DNA of 64,000 bases from Parapedobacter deserti (GTDB taxonomy: Bacteria; Bacteroidota; Bacteroidia; Sphingobacteriales; Sphingobacteriaceae), in NCBI RefSeq assembly GCF_042646065.1, contig NZ_JBHRTA010000037.1:1-64000 (forward strand). Reading direction: 5' to 3'. Within the stretch, counting starts at the first letter, position 1. Each line of letters begins with the position of its first letter. Made by a program: the position numbers and the translations under genes. The notes beneath the pieces were generated by a model, which saw only the letters and a program-made list of their open reading frames with translations, was not told where the DNA came from and did no database searches. Shown here piece after piece: positions 1-8,773 of the stretch.

Positions 1-288
1 CGTCTTCCATATCATCCAGCACCGGAGACGCCGTAATACTCAATGTCACCGGCGTCCGGGTCGTGCTCTCACATATTCCGTTATCCGCTGCTGCAAAATA
101 GGTAATCGTACCGACCGCATCCAAACTGGGGTCCGCCACCACGTTTCCGCCCACCGGCGCGTCATACCAAACCAATTGTGCGCTGCCCGGAACAACGGCC
201 GTAGCGGTCAATTTATCCGCAAGATCAGATATGCAAGCCTGTTGGTTTCCGCCGCTGGTCGGTGCCGCCGGCGCTTCGTTGATCGTCA
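1..288 (-). repeat. Ig-like module, copy B
   Basis: It encodes an Ig_7-like (CHU_C-associated) module with the marks QACISDL, LVWYDAP and TITYFAAADNG, running off the window edge. It is a diverged copy of the module at about 1045-1320: the protein is clearly alike but the DNA has drifted, which indicates an old internal duplication. Confidence 0.75.
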
Positions 289-3200
289 GCTCAAAGCTGC
301 GCTCTGCGGAACAAACTTGGGTGCTTTCCGGTAAAAATTGATAGGCTGTGCTAAAATCGGATAATAGCCAATTTTTACTGCTGCCCTGAAAAGTTTCTAC
401 CGCGATCAATATGGCAATATTGCCCGCAAGTACATCGGAGACAGGAACAACACCTGATACGGTAGGGGTCATCATAGCATTTGCGGGGAAGCTAGCCGTC
501 GTTGCAACTTGATATAGTATCTGGTTAGTCGCTTTGTTGAATATCGCTAGCCTTCCAGAATAGCCATTCGCATTTCCCGGACCCTGGTTAGTTACGGTTA
601 CCTGTGCGTTAATATTTATTTCGGTTCCAAAGCAGTCCGCGGTACTGCCGACCGACAAATCACCTACAACACCCAAGTATGTTTGCGACCCGGTGCCCAC
701 GGGTGTGCCTGGGTTATTATACAAAATTTGCTGACTGGCCGTTCCTTGGAAGAACGCCGGGTCTACGATGCCGGGATACTGGAAATGAGTATTGTCGTTA
801 AACAGGTCATTAATAACATAGCTGGTATTCGGCCCTACAGTTAAGCTGCCTTGGCAATTAGCAGCTGCCTCACTTTGATCAAAAATATAGATTGTAGAAG
901 TGCCCGGCGTGCTGATCAAGTCTCCCGCAAGGTACTTGGTCCCTCCCCCGTTCGGCGCGGTATAATACGCCTCATTTCCACTAAGGTATTGGCCTGCAAT
1001 AGTCGGCAACTCCAACGGCCCGCAGGAAGACGCATTTAGTACCTCGTCCAATATTGGTGTCGCCGTTACATTCAAAGTCACCGGAGCCCGCGAAGTGCTG
1101 ATGCACGTCCCATCATCCGCTGCCGCGTAATAAGTAATCGTTCCAACTGTGCTCAAACTCGGATCTGCCACCACATTGCCTCCGGTTGGCGCGTCATACC
1201 AAACCAGGTTTGTACCTGCTGGGGCTGTAGCTGCGGCTGTTAATTGTCCGCCGTTCAGATCGGCCAAGCAAGCTTGCAGGTTACCGCCACTTATCGGAGC
1301 CGGTACGTCGCAAGGATTGGTGCACATGAGTGTTGGATCGGCCGCGTCGGTCGTTTCCGGATCATTGCTGTACACCGTGAGATTTCCTGTCCGGATGGTT
1401 GCTTGATTCGTATAACAGCTGTTGTAGCTGGCGTTGTCGGCTATCTTCACCGATACTCGGAAGGTAAGCGGCTCCCCATTGGTCTGCGGGATTGGATTTA
1501 CCGTGATACCCGAGATCCGCAGCGTATTTCCCGAGATACTGACTGTTCCGCCGCCGGGTGAGGCGGGGTTGACCGATGCGTTCACCCAGCCCAGATCTGT
1601 CGATGTGAGCACGTCCTCGAAATCATAAGTCACCGGCAACGACTGGCTGTTGTAGATACTAAACTCAAATTCTACCACGTCTCCCGGCTTTGCTCCGCCA
1701 GCGGGCATGATTACCCTTTTGTCCATTCGGGTGGGGTAACATGCCGTCGCATCGAAACTAGGGTATGGCGTAACGGCGCTCAAATTAACCATCATCCTAT
1801 TAACCGGATTATAACGGTAAAGGCGCCCGCCACCTTGGGCCGGTGTGCCACCATTTGCCCAAAAATAGACCCGTCCCTGCACGTCGTTCCAGGCACCGCC
1901 CGAGGCCCAACCTGCCATCGGTGCCGAACCTGCGGCGGGCGTAATCAACGTCTGTGTGCCATTTGCCGGGTTGATTTGAACGACATAAGCTCCCTGGACG
2001 CCATAGAGCATACCATCATAGGGCGAAAAGGCCAAGTCGGACATGGATGCATAGTTCTGCGACAGCCTTACCAAACTGTACTTCATAGTGGTCAGATTGA
2101 CTTTTACCAAAAAGGTTACTGACGCATTATTGGTCAAGACGGTTGAGTACCATGTATTGTCCAATCCGACCACTCCTACTGCCAGATTAACTCGAGCCCC
2201 ATTTGGATTGGTGGCAGCCGCATTGGTCCATGTGGCCATCCGTTGCGCCTCTGTTGCATTCAGCGGTGTCGGGACAGGTAGGCGGGTTACTTTACCTGTC
2301 CCATCAATCCGCACCATATCGGCGGGATTCAACTGAGCGGAAGTTCCCGAAACCACACCGTAAATGAGGTTATCTTCAAAATTGTAACCCAGCCCATTAT
2401 AAAGATCCGGAATCGAAAATGTCATTCGAGCATGGATCTGATTTGGATCTTCCGGGTTTACGACCAGCAGTTCGGATGCGGTCGCTCCCGCCACTGCGGT
2501 AGCCAAATAAGCCGAACCATTACAGTCGAAGGGGACCGGGCAGCTACTGCTCAGGGTAATACCGGCAGACCGCGCCGTCTTGCATCCACTGCCCAATATA
2601 GCTTCCACGGTAAATACACCAAGCTGTCCCGTTCGGGGCTGATAAGTAGGTTCCGTCGCGCCGAGGATCGGTTGTCCGTCCATGTACCACCGATAGCTTA
2701 CCCATGCCGGATCGGGATTCTGCACCTCGAAAATGGCGTTTGGCAGACAGGCGGCAGCGGGGTTTTGCAGTCCAACCACCGGCGGATTGTATACCATCTT
2801 GAAGCCGTCAAAAACCAGGTAGGATTGACCAGCCGGACCCGAATAGGCCACCATGTAAATCCTGTCATAGATCTCCGTTGAGGTGAACGTAAAGCTGTAT
2901 TCCTGCCACGTTGGGTTGGTTGATGATAAGGCATTATTGATGAGCGGCGAATCGCCCAACGGATGCGCCCTGTTGAAGTCCGGCTCACCCGGCTTTACGC
3001 CGTAAAATCGGAAAAAACCGGAAGCGGTATATGGGCTGGCAACCAAATAGCCGGCAGAAAAAGTAAAGGTATACGTTCCTGCTTGTAGCGGTGCAACTAA
3101 CGTATTTTGGAAATCCTCAAGACCTTGGTTAGGCGCACCGCCATGCATCCCTGCCCAAGCTACACCATCCGACCCGGCCGGTAAATTGGTACTCGCGGGC

Positions 3201-4825
3201 CAACTTGCGGCAGGACGAGGAGATACACATCCTTTTGCGGGGTCGTTGACCATCAACTGCCCCCCTGTGCCACTCGGAGCCGGTTGGCTGGTTTTCCAAC
3301 CGGTTACATAGGCTATGGTCCCAGCCACGCTTAAGTTTGGACATTGTGTATAATCCTCCAAACTGCCATTAGCAAAATAATTCACATATGGATTACAGGC
3401 CGGATCATCGCAATCGGCCAGGCCGTTGCCATCGTCGTCTATGCCGTTTCCGCAGATTTCGACTGGTTCATCGATCATTAACAGGTAATCCTCTGTTTCT
3501 CCGTTATCCACGGATCCACTTGGATTAGCCACAGTTAAATTCGGCGAGGTTGATATTCTGAATCGAGCGAAAGTTGGGCCTGCTGTCAAGCCACTTAGTC
3601 CTGTCCAATTGAGTGTTGCAGTGGTTGCGCCATTTGCCACCGTAGCGGCAGCACCTTCCGATTCCTCGAATGTGCCGTTCTTATTGAAGTCTATCCAACC
3701 TACCAGGTACGCCGGTGATCCACTTGAATTTTCTACAATCGCCTCGATGCTGTACGACGTAGCGTTTGTGAGAAGCGGTTCAAAAACAATTCCATCCTCA
3801 TCATCCTGCCCATCTAAATTGTCCGCATCGGCATTGGTACCTAAATTGGTAAAGGTTGAAGGGTCAAAATCACCAGGTAGCGCGCCCAATTTTGGCGTAC
3901 TGGCCGGAGCTACCGTGCCTGGCGAGATTAACTGGCCTCCTGCTGGAGGGGCTGCAAAATAAACCGTGTTGCCTGTGCCCGAACCCGGATTGGTCCCGCC
4001 TGTTATTGATGGGGTAATGATGTGAGAAGCGAGACCATAACTCGCCGGTGCGTCTCCGCGCTCGGAATACACCATTACACCTAAAGCCATCGCAGTTACA
4101 CCACCGCCATTAATAATAGCGTCGATTGTTAGGGGGTTTGTTACGGTTGTTCCTACTTTTTGACTATATAAAAGTGCGACATTATAGAGACCAGCTAAAC
4201 GCGCCGTTTGGTTATTGTCGTAAAACGTAATCTGACGATCAGTTGTATTATCATACACACCTACTTCCAACAGTCGCCAGGGTTCACCATTCGTTGTCCC
4301 TTGCGTAAATTCGTTACTAGGTGATACCAAATCTCTCTCGCCATTACCAAAGACGAGCCCTATATCAGCGGGCTGTCCATTGAAGGTAGCGTAAGCGCTC
4401 AGCCGGAAAGAAACCTGCGCGCCAAATGTGTAATTCGCTATAGCGTTCGTTAGGGTATTGGCTCCGTCCGTACCTCCAATGTTATAAAGATCGTCCATTC
4501 GGTCAACGGCCCCAGGCCTGTACCCTACAATTCGGTCGTTAAGTTGATCAATAACGACTGTTACATCTACGCCATTAGCCGTAAACTGATAAGTTCTGGT
4601 CTGCCCGGCTGCCATATCCAAACCAGCAAAATCAAACCAGTAAATGCTATTCCGATACTTACCAGCTCCACCTGTAGCCTGCTTCATCTGCGTTTGGGCA
4701 AATACTTGGGCGGCTAGTATTGACAGTCCCAACACAAGCAGCGAAATAATCAATAGCTTAACACGCCCAAGGATTAAACCGAACTTACCTAATAAAAATG
4801 CTAAAGGAGTAATGATGCTATTCAT
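1..4825 (-). CDS. Large secreted surface protein (GEVED + Ig-like repeats), C-terminus outside window
   Basis: One reading frame stays open on the minus strand from the ATG at 4825 to the left edge (about 1,608 codons), so the protein is 3'-truncated by the window. It starts with a long hydrophobic signal segment ending near VFA-QT (residue 43). A GEVED-type domain lies at about 355-450 (GWIDFNKNGTFE), followed by an Asp-rich, probably calcium-binding stretch (CGNGIDDDGNGLADCDD, about 454-475). A DUF6923-like propeller region is at about 770-1010, and two diverged CHU_C-type Ig-like modules at about 1169-1265 and 1512-1608. This build is typical of Bacteroidota adhesins exported by the type IX system, whose sorting domain would lie beyond the edge. 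Family-level role (adhesin or matrix protein) is inference; secretion is well supported. The response regulator upstream points the same way and may control it. Confidence 0.85.
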   Translation of the reverse strand, partial: MNSIITPLAFLLGKFGLILGRVKLLIISLLVLGLSILAAQVFAQTQMKQATGGAGKYRNSIYWFDFAGLDMAAGQTRTYQFTANGVDVTVVIDQLNDRIVGYRPGAVDRMDDLYNIGGTDGANTLTNAIANYTFGAQVSFRLSAYATFNGQPADIGLVFGNGERDLVSPSNEFTQGTTNGEPWRLLEVGVYDNTTDRQITFYDNNQTARLAGLYNVALLYSQKVGTTVTNPLTIDAIINGGGVTAMALGVMVYSERGDAPASYGLASHIITPSITGGTNPGSGTGNTVYFAAPPAGGQLISPGTVAPASTPKLGALPGDFDPSTFTNLGTNADADNLDGQDDEDGIVFEPLLTNATSYSIEAIVENSSGSPAYLVGWIDFNKNGTFEESEGAAATVANGATTATLNWTGLSGLTAGPTFARFRISTSPNLTVANPSGSVDNGETEDYLLMIDEPVEICGNGIDDDGNGLADCDDPACNPYVNYFANGSLEDYTQCPNLSVAGTIAYVTGWKTSQPAPSGTGGQLMVNDPAKGCVSPRPAASWPASTNLPAGSDGVAWAGMHGGAPNQGLEDFQNTLVAPLQAGTYTFTFSAGYLVASPYTASGFFRFYGVKPGEPDFNRAHPLGDSPLINNALSSTNPTWQEYSFTFTSTEIYDRIYMVAYSGPAGQSYLVFDGFKMVYNPPVVGLQNPAAACLPNAIFEVQNPDPAWVSYRWYMDGQPILGATEPTYQPRTGQLGVFTVEAILGSGCKTARSAGITLSSSCPVPFDCNGSAYLATAVAGATASELLVVNPEDPNQIHARMTFSIPDLYNGLGYNFEDNLIYGVVSGTSAQLNPADMVRIDGTGKVTRLPVPTPLNATEAQRMATWTNAAATNPNGARVNLAVGVVGLDNTWYSTVLTNNASVTFLVKVNLTTMKYSLVRLSQNYASMSDLAFSPYDGMLYGVQGAYVVQINPANGTQTLITPAAGSAPMAGWASGGAWNDVQGRVYFWANGGTPAQGGGRLYRYNPVNRMMVNLSAVTPYPSFDATACYPTRMDKRVIMPAGGAKPGDVVEFEFSIYNSQSLPVTYDFEDVLTSTDLGWVNASVNPASPGGGTVSISGNTLRISGITVNPIPQTNGEPLTFRVSVKIADNASYNSCYTNQATIRTGNLTVYSNDPETTDAADPTLMCTNPCDVPAPISGGNLQACLADLNGGQLTAAATAPAGTNLVWYDAPTGGNVVADPSLSTVGTITYYAAADDGTCISTSRAPVTLNVTATPILDEVLNASSCGPLELPTIAGQYLSGNEAYYTAPNGGGTKYLAGDLISTPGTSTIYIFDQSEAAANCQGSLTVGPNTSYVINDLFNDNTHFQYPGIVDPAFFQGTASQQILYNNPGTPVGTGSQTYLGVVGDLSVGSTADCFGTEININAQVTVTNQGPGNANGYSGRLAIFNKATNQILYQVATTASFPANAMMTPTVSGVVPVSDVLAGNIAILIAVETFQGSSKNWLLSDFSTAYQFLPESTQVCSAERSFELTINEAPAAPTSGGNQQACISDLADKLTATAVVPGSAQLVWYDAPVGGNVVADPSLDAVGTITYFAAADNGICESTTRTPVTLSITASPVLDDMED
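1045..1320 (-). repeat. Ig-like module, copy A
   Basis: It encodes the upstream Ig_7-like module with the marks QACLADL, LVWYDAP and TITYYAAADDG. It pairs with copy B about 1 kb further along the gene. A non-repeat segment with conserved cysteines separates the two copies. Confidence 0.75.
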
Positions 4826-5159
4826 GCTTTTCACAGTTTGCAATAAAAAGTTACTCACTCCCTACAGTTGAGGAAGTGCTCGGATGTTGTCGCGATGTAG
4901 GGTCAAGTTTGGGAAACCTGGTAGATATTCTTCATAGGATTTTTAACTTTAGTACCTGGAACTGATAGATATCTTCATGGATTACAAGATGTAAAAACGA
5001 CTGTGCATAACACTGCAATCCTTCAGCAATCAAAAATATCCCCAATTAGCTATCGGTGTCAATCGTATTTTTTCGATAAATTCATAGTAATTTTTCGAGG
5101 TTAGCATAGTAAAAGTTCTATGCCTACCTTCCGCTGACGTGTCGAGCGGCGAATGACCA
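4826..5159. other. Intergenic leader between response regulator and surface protein
   Basis: There is no gene in these 334 bases. The stretch is AT-rich and would be the 5' leader of the surface-protein gene if the promoter at 5031-5062 is real (leader about 200 nt). It holds an imperfect direct repeat, with TAGATATTCTTCATAGGA at 4922-4939 and TAGATATCTTCATGGA at 4966-4981. Confidence 0.5.
5031..5062 (-). promoter_or_regulatory. Candidate Bacteroidota promoter for the surface protein
   Basis: On the minus strand TATTTTTG (5038-5031) fits the -7 consensus TAnnTTTG, with TTG (5062-5060) 21 bases upstream as a -33 element. The start of transcription would be near 5024. The -33 match is only three bases. 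Confidence 0.45.
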
Positions 5160-5804
5160 TTACTTCTTTTCCACGGCTGACATTGTGGCCTTGGCAATCA
5201 ATTCAGAGACATTTTGCACAGCCAATTTTGCATAGATATTGCTTTTGTAGGTCCCAACAGTAGAAGTATGAAGGTTTAATTCGTTTGCAATTTCGCTGAC
5301 ACCTTTCCCCGCTATCAGAAGCTGGCAAACCTCCGTTTCTCGGTCGGATAATTTCGCTAGTGGGTTTTCCAACTGTTCCACGGTGCCCGACCGATGGTCA
5401 AGCAGGTAATCGCGCATTTCAGAGCTTAAGTATTTTCGTCCTTTACATACCGTATCCATTGCTTCCCTAAAGTCCTCTTCATCTCCATCTTTCTGTAAAT
5501 AGCCGTCGGCACCGGCGTTTATATAGCGCAATGCGTACAGCTTTTCATCGTCTGCAGAAAAGATTAACACCCGGGTATACGGGCGCTTCATTTTTAACTG
5601 CTTGACGACTTGAAAACGATTTCCCCTGAGCAGATTGACATCAAGTATAATCACATCAGGAGACACCGCATTTAAAAGTGCTGTAAGCTCAGGCATATCC
5701 TTGGCGTAATATATCTGTGACTCAGGCATCCACTCGCAAATCATGTATTTCAAACCAAGGCGTGTAGCACTATGGCCATCAGCAATAACAACATGTAACG
5801 GCAT
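5160..5804 (-). CDS. NarL/FixJ-type response regulator
   Basis: This is a DNA-binding response regulator of 214 aa, the usual length. The receiver domain spans about 1-120, with D55 as phosphoacceptor (IILDVN), S83 and K105 as the switch residues, and D9 as one of the acidic pocket residues. The second acid of the usual DD pair is glycine here (ADGH). A LuxR-type helix-turn-helix spans about 148-210 (LSDRETEV, then TVGTYKSNIYAKL). No histidine kinase is next to it, so its partner is encoded elsewhere. It lies directly upstream of the large surface-protein gene on the same strand, which makes that gene a plausible target; this is inference. Confidence 0.9.
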   Translation of the reverse strand: MPLHVVIADGHSATRLGLKYMICEWMPESQIYYAKDMPELTALLNAVSPDVIILDVNLLRGNRFQVVKQLKMKRPYTRVLIFSADDEKLYALRYINAGADGYLQKDGDEEDFREAMDTVCKGRKYLSSEMRDYLLDHRSGTVEQLENPLAKLSDRETEVCQLLIAGKGVSEIANELNLHTSTVGTYKSNIYAKLAVQNVSELIAKATMSAVEKK

Positions 5805-5999
5805 AGAAAACGGTAGTATTTCACAGTAAAATGTTTGGGATCGGCTAACCTATCAGTATAGCACTATCCTATTAGTATCTGCGAATAAAGATATCGCGAT
5901 ATGGCCATAAAAAAAGCATTTACTGGCAACAAAAGCGAATGGTTCTTGCAAGAAACTGATAATCAGAAGGAATATTTATAACCTCTTAAAGGCAATTTA

Positions 6000-6360
6000 C
6001 CAAATGAACCCAAGCCCAGCGTTTCTTTGATTCGGCCACTCCAGGACGCCCGAGAACCGGCAATTGGCTGCCGTACACCGGCGGCACACGCCACGCACCC
6101 AGCGCCAAACCTCACCGCAACATAGACGGGTCAGCTGGCTATCAGGGTGCTGTCGCCCTGCGGTCAGGGTGCTGCAAACACCCGGCTGATAGCCAGCCGA
6201 CAGCAGGCAGGTCGCCAAGCCACGCGCAGCAGTCCCGGAGCGGTCAGGCAGCGGATGCGCAGGCCTATGGCCGCCTGCCCCATTTCCAGAAATAGCAATC
6301 TTTGTCTTCATAGCGGGCAGCGTAAGCACGGTAGTACCCGGCGGCGACCCGCCGCAAATT
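6000..6360. other. GC-rich island with inverted and direct repeats
   Basis: The base composition rises sharply against AT-rich flanks. GCTGGCTATCA (6134-6144) pairs exactly with TGATAGCCAGC (6187-6197). Between them TCAGGGTGCTG occurs twice (6142-6152 and 6164-6174). Further hairpins include GGCGG/CCGCC near 6341-6354. Such structure fits a non-coding RNA or a dispersed repeat unit better than a gene, but a decayed reading frame cannot be excluded. Confidence 0.45.
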
Positions 6361-6657
6361 ATCTTTCGTTTCAAATTGAAGGTAGGCGAATCAATGTTTT
6401 CCGGCATAGCTTTTTGTCGGCATCGGGCGGACTCGGGATGATAGTTTTTCGTTCATATCGCTTTTAAGGATAAGCGGCCAGCGTTTCAACTGAACGAGCT
6501 GGAATATAACGAAGGAACATTAAAGCAGGGGCGGTACGGCGTTTAGTTTAGCTACTTTACTCTGAGCAGACATATTTTCTACAATTTAAACCGCGTAATT
6601 ATGAAAGCGGAATAGGCGTTTTAACATTTTTTAACAGGATCAATAAATATTTACTTT

Positions 6658-6665
6658 TATATTTG
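6658..6665 (+). promoter_or_regulatory. -7 element (TATATTTG) of a probable small RNA
   Basis: TATATTTG is an exact TAnnTTTG match and is identical to the -7 box of the tRNA-Asp promoter in this window. The -33 element is weak (T-rich sequence near 6630-6640). Transcription would start near 6672 and run into the terminator at 6804-6848 without crossing a protein gene. Confidence 0.55.
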
Positions 6666-6671
6666 TCGCAG

Positions 6672-6848
6672 CACTTAACCGATAAGGGAACGATTATCCC
6701 TGATAATCTGATAGCAACATTGTCTATATCCCGTTAGTAATTCGGAAAGAAAGAAAAGAACACAGGCTGTAGCCTTCAAGATTTTGGTTTGTTTTAATAG
6801 GTAGGAAGACGCCGATGACCACCCCGGTCATCGGCTCTTCCATTTTTT
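6672..6848 (+). ncRNA. Candidate small RNA, about 175 nt
   Basis: The unit is defined by a -7 box at 6658-6665 and a strong intrinsic terminator at 6804-6848, with no convincing reading frame between. A short perfect hairpin forms early in the transcript (GATTATC at 6692-6698, loop CCT, GATAATC at 6702-6708), followed by a purine-rich single-stranded stretch (about 6743-6760). Size and layout resemble regulatory RNAs such as 6S RNA, but I could not match a family and do not name it. The neighbouring pepP gene is convergent, and the terminator's U-tract lies on the plus strand, so the terminator does not belong to pepP. Confidence 0.55.
6804..6848 (+). terminator. Strong intrinsic terminator
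   Basis: GGAAGA (6804-6809) and GCCGATGACC (6811-6820) pair perfectly with GGTCATCGGC (6826-6835) and TCTTCC (6836-6841), around the loop ACCCC and with one bulged base. A run of six T follows, giving a textbook terminator on the plus strand. Confidence 0.9.
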
Positions 6849-6855
6849 AACGCTA

Positions 6856-8634
6856 CTATATTGCTGCTGTTTTTCTAGCCAGCCACTCGCGCTCGCCGTC
6901 GTCCATCCGTGGCGATAATGCTTCAAAAACGCTGCTGTGATAATCATTGAGCCAGTCAATGTGTTTCGCATCCAGCAATGATTTATCAATCAAAGCAGTA
7001 TCTATATAACAAAGCGTCATAGTTTCAAATGCAATGAATGTACCGAACAACGAATCTCGGTGATCGATGCTGAGCACCAGGTTTTCAATGCGGATACCAT
7101 ATTTGCCCTCACGGTATAGTCCGGGTTCAATAGACGTAATCATTCCGGTTTCAATTGGGACATCGATAGCCGCCCCATTGAAGGTGTGGGGGCCTTCATG
7201 TACATTAAGGAAAAAACCGATGCCATGGCCTGTGCCATGCCCGTAGTTGCGCAGGTTGTCCCACAACGGCTTGCGGGTGATGGCATCCACCTGATAGCCA
7301 CGTGTGCCCTTCGGAAACACAGCCGTACTGCCTTCGATCATCGCTTTCAACACCAACGTATAGTCTGTCCGTTCAGCATCCGTGATATTTCCCAGCGATA
7401 CCACGCGGGTGATGTCTGTTGTGCCCGTTAGGTATTGTCCGCCCGAATCGACCAACAACAATCCTTCGGGCTGCAATTGGCTATCACTGTTGGGGGTAGC
7501 TTTGTAGTGCGGGAGTGCTCCATGTGCCCGATATCCAGCGATGGTGTCGAAGCTTTCCCCCACAAACCCTTCCTGGGTTGATCGGAATTGTCGTAATTTT
7601 TCGGCGAGAGAAATTTCCGTAATATTTTCATTGGGCAGCGTCTCTTCGAGCCATTTAAAAAAACGGGTGAGCGCCACACCGTCTTTGACCATGGTCTCGC
7701 GCATATGCCGGATCTCTACCGGATTCTTTACGGCTTTAAATTGCGTGGTAGGATTGGTCCGCTCGATGATTGATGCAGAGCGGCTCGCCAAGTGATAAAG
7801 CGTGAAACAGGTGCGTTTAGGATCTATGAGTAGTGTTTTTCCTTTCGGAAAGTTTCCCAAAGTTTCCTCCACGTTCTTGTAATCGGCCAGGACTACACCG
7901 GCAGCGGTCAACCTCGCCTTATCTGCATCCGTCAGTTTCTTGCGGTTAATAAATAAGGTAGCGGTGTCCGCAGTAATCAACGCAAACCCCAAAACCACCG
8001 GATTGCAGGCTACATCGCTGCCCCGGATATTGAATAGCCAAGCCAGGTCGTCAAGCGAGGAAATCAGATGCCCATTCGCCCTATTGCGTTTCATTTCCTC
8101 GCGGAGGCGCTGTAATTTGTCCGCTGTAGAAGCGCCCGTCGTTGTCTCGTCCAGCAAATATGCCGTGGCCGTGGGTAACGCCGGACGGTCTGGCCACAGC
8201 GGGCTAAGCAAATCAACGTCGCTATTGATGCGCATTCCGCCGGGCAACAGCTTGTCTTGCACCCCTTTTGCAAACATCACTGATGCCAGCTTGCCATCAA
8301 AAGCCACCGAAGCACCTTCAGGTAAATTTTCGGCGAGCCAGTCGGCATATTCTGGAGCTGTCTGCACCTTCAACTTCACCAGTCTGTACCCGCTTCCGGC
8401 CAATTGTTCCTCTGCTTGAACAAAATACCGCGAATCTGTCCACAGACCCGCAAAGTCCTGGGTCACTGCCAAAGTGCCCGCAGATCCAGTGAATCCAGAG
8501 GCCCACGCGATACACTTATAATGATCGGGCAAATACTCACTGATGTGAGGGTCTGAAGAAGGGATGATATAAGCGTCGATACGATGCTCAGCCATCAACC
8601 CGCGGAGGGCTGCCAACTTTTCGATGTGTGTCAT
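6856..8634 (-). CDS. pepP: Xaa-Pro aminopeptidase (M24B)
   Basis: Aminopeptidase P removes an N-terminal residue that is followed by proline and acts in cytoplasmic peptide turnover. The protein has creatinase N-terminal domains (SSDPHISEYLPDHY near the start, then WTDSRYF) and a C-terminal pita-bread fold. That fold carries the metal site: DSGGQYLTGTTDITR, the His of GHGTGHGIG, and the two Glu of SIEPGLY and RIENLV. I place the start at the ATG at 8634 (MTHIEKL, 592 aa). The frame opens 30 codons further upstream, but that part is unlike the family and reaches into the divergent promoter region. It is divergent from the protease-like gene at 8774. Confidence 0.93.
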   Translation of the reverse strand: MTHIEKLAALRGLMAEHRIDAYIIPSSDPHISEYLPDHYKCIAWASGFTGSAGTLAVTQDFAGLWTDSRYFVQAEEQLAGSGYRLVKLKVQTAPEYADWLAENLPEGASVAFDGKLASVMFAKGVQDKLLPGGMRINSDVDLLSPLWPDRPALPTATAYLLDETTTGASTADKLQRLREEMKRNRANGHLISSLDDLAWLFNIRGSDVACNPVVLGFALITADTATLFINRKKLTDADKARLTAAGVVLADYKNVEETLGNFPKGKTLLIDPKRTCFTLYHLASRSASIIERTNPTTQFKAVKNPVEIRHMRETMVKDGVALTRFFKWLEETLPNENITEISLAEKLRQFRSTQEGFVGESFDTIAGYRAHGALPHYKATPNSDSQLQPEGLLLVDSGGQYLTGTTDITRVVSLGNITDAERTDYTLVLKAMIEGSTAVFPKGTRGYQVDAITRKPLWDNLRNYGHGTGHGIGFFLNVHEGPHTFNGAAIDVPIETGMITSIEPGLYREGKYGIRIENLVLSIDHRDSLFGTFIAFETMTLCYIDTALIDKSLLDAKHIDWLNDYHSSVFEALSPRMDDGEREWLARKTAAI

Positions 8635-8773
8635 AGTCTCTTTGTTTTTGCAGGAGCGCAAGTTACAAAACTTTCTTTTCTGCTGTTCAACCGCGTCCGG
8701 CAACGCGCAGTACATATGTTGCACTTGTTACATTTACATAAAAACTATTTTCACAAAACGCTGTATCTTCTAT

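Larger units (their letters stand above)
5805..6855. other. Gene-poor kilobase with structured elements
   Basis: No supportable protein gene is present. From the left it holds two direct repeats upstream of the response regulator (CTATCAGTAT at 5850, CTATTAGTAT at 5869), a GC-rich hairpin-bearing island (about 6000-6360), an AT-rich spacer, and a probable small RNA unit (about 6658-6848). The two overlapping open frames in the island, on opposite strands, look like by-products of its GC content. Confidence 0.6.

Noticed and set aside
5997..6467. Two overlapping open frames on opposite strands (136 and 106 codons) in the GC-rich island
   Set aside because: Both follow the high GC content, are rich in Arg, Cys and Pro, overlap each other, and match no family I know. 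The repeats beneath explain them better.
8625..8773. 50-residue upstream extension of the HExxH protein
   Set aside because: It would overlap the pepP start, is Cys-rich and lacks a normal leader; the ATG at 8774 gives a sensible start.
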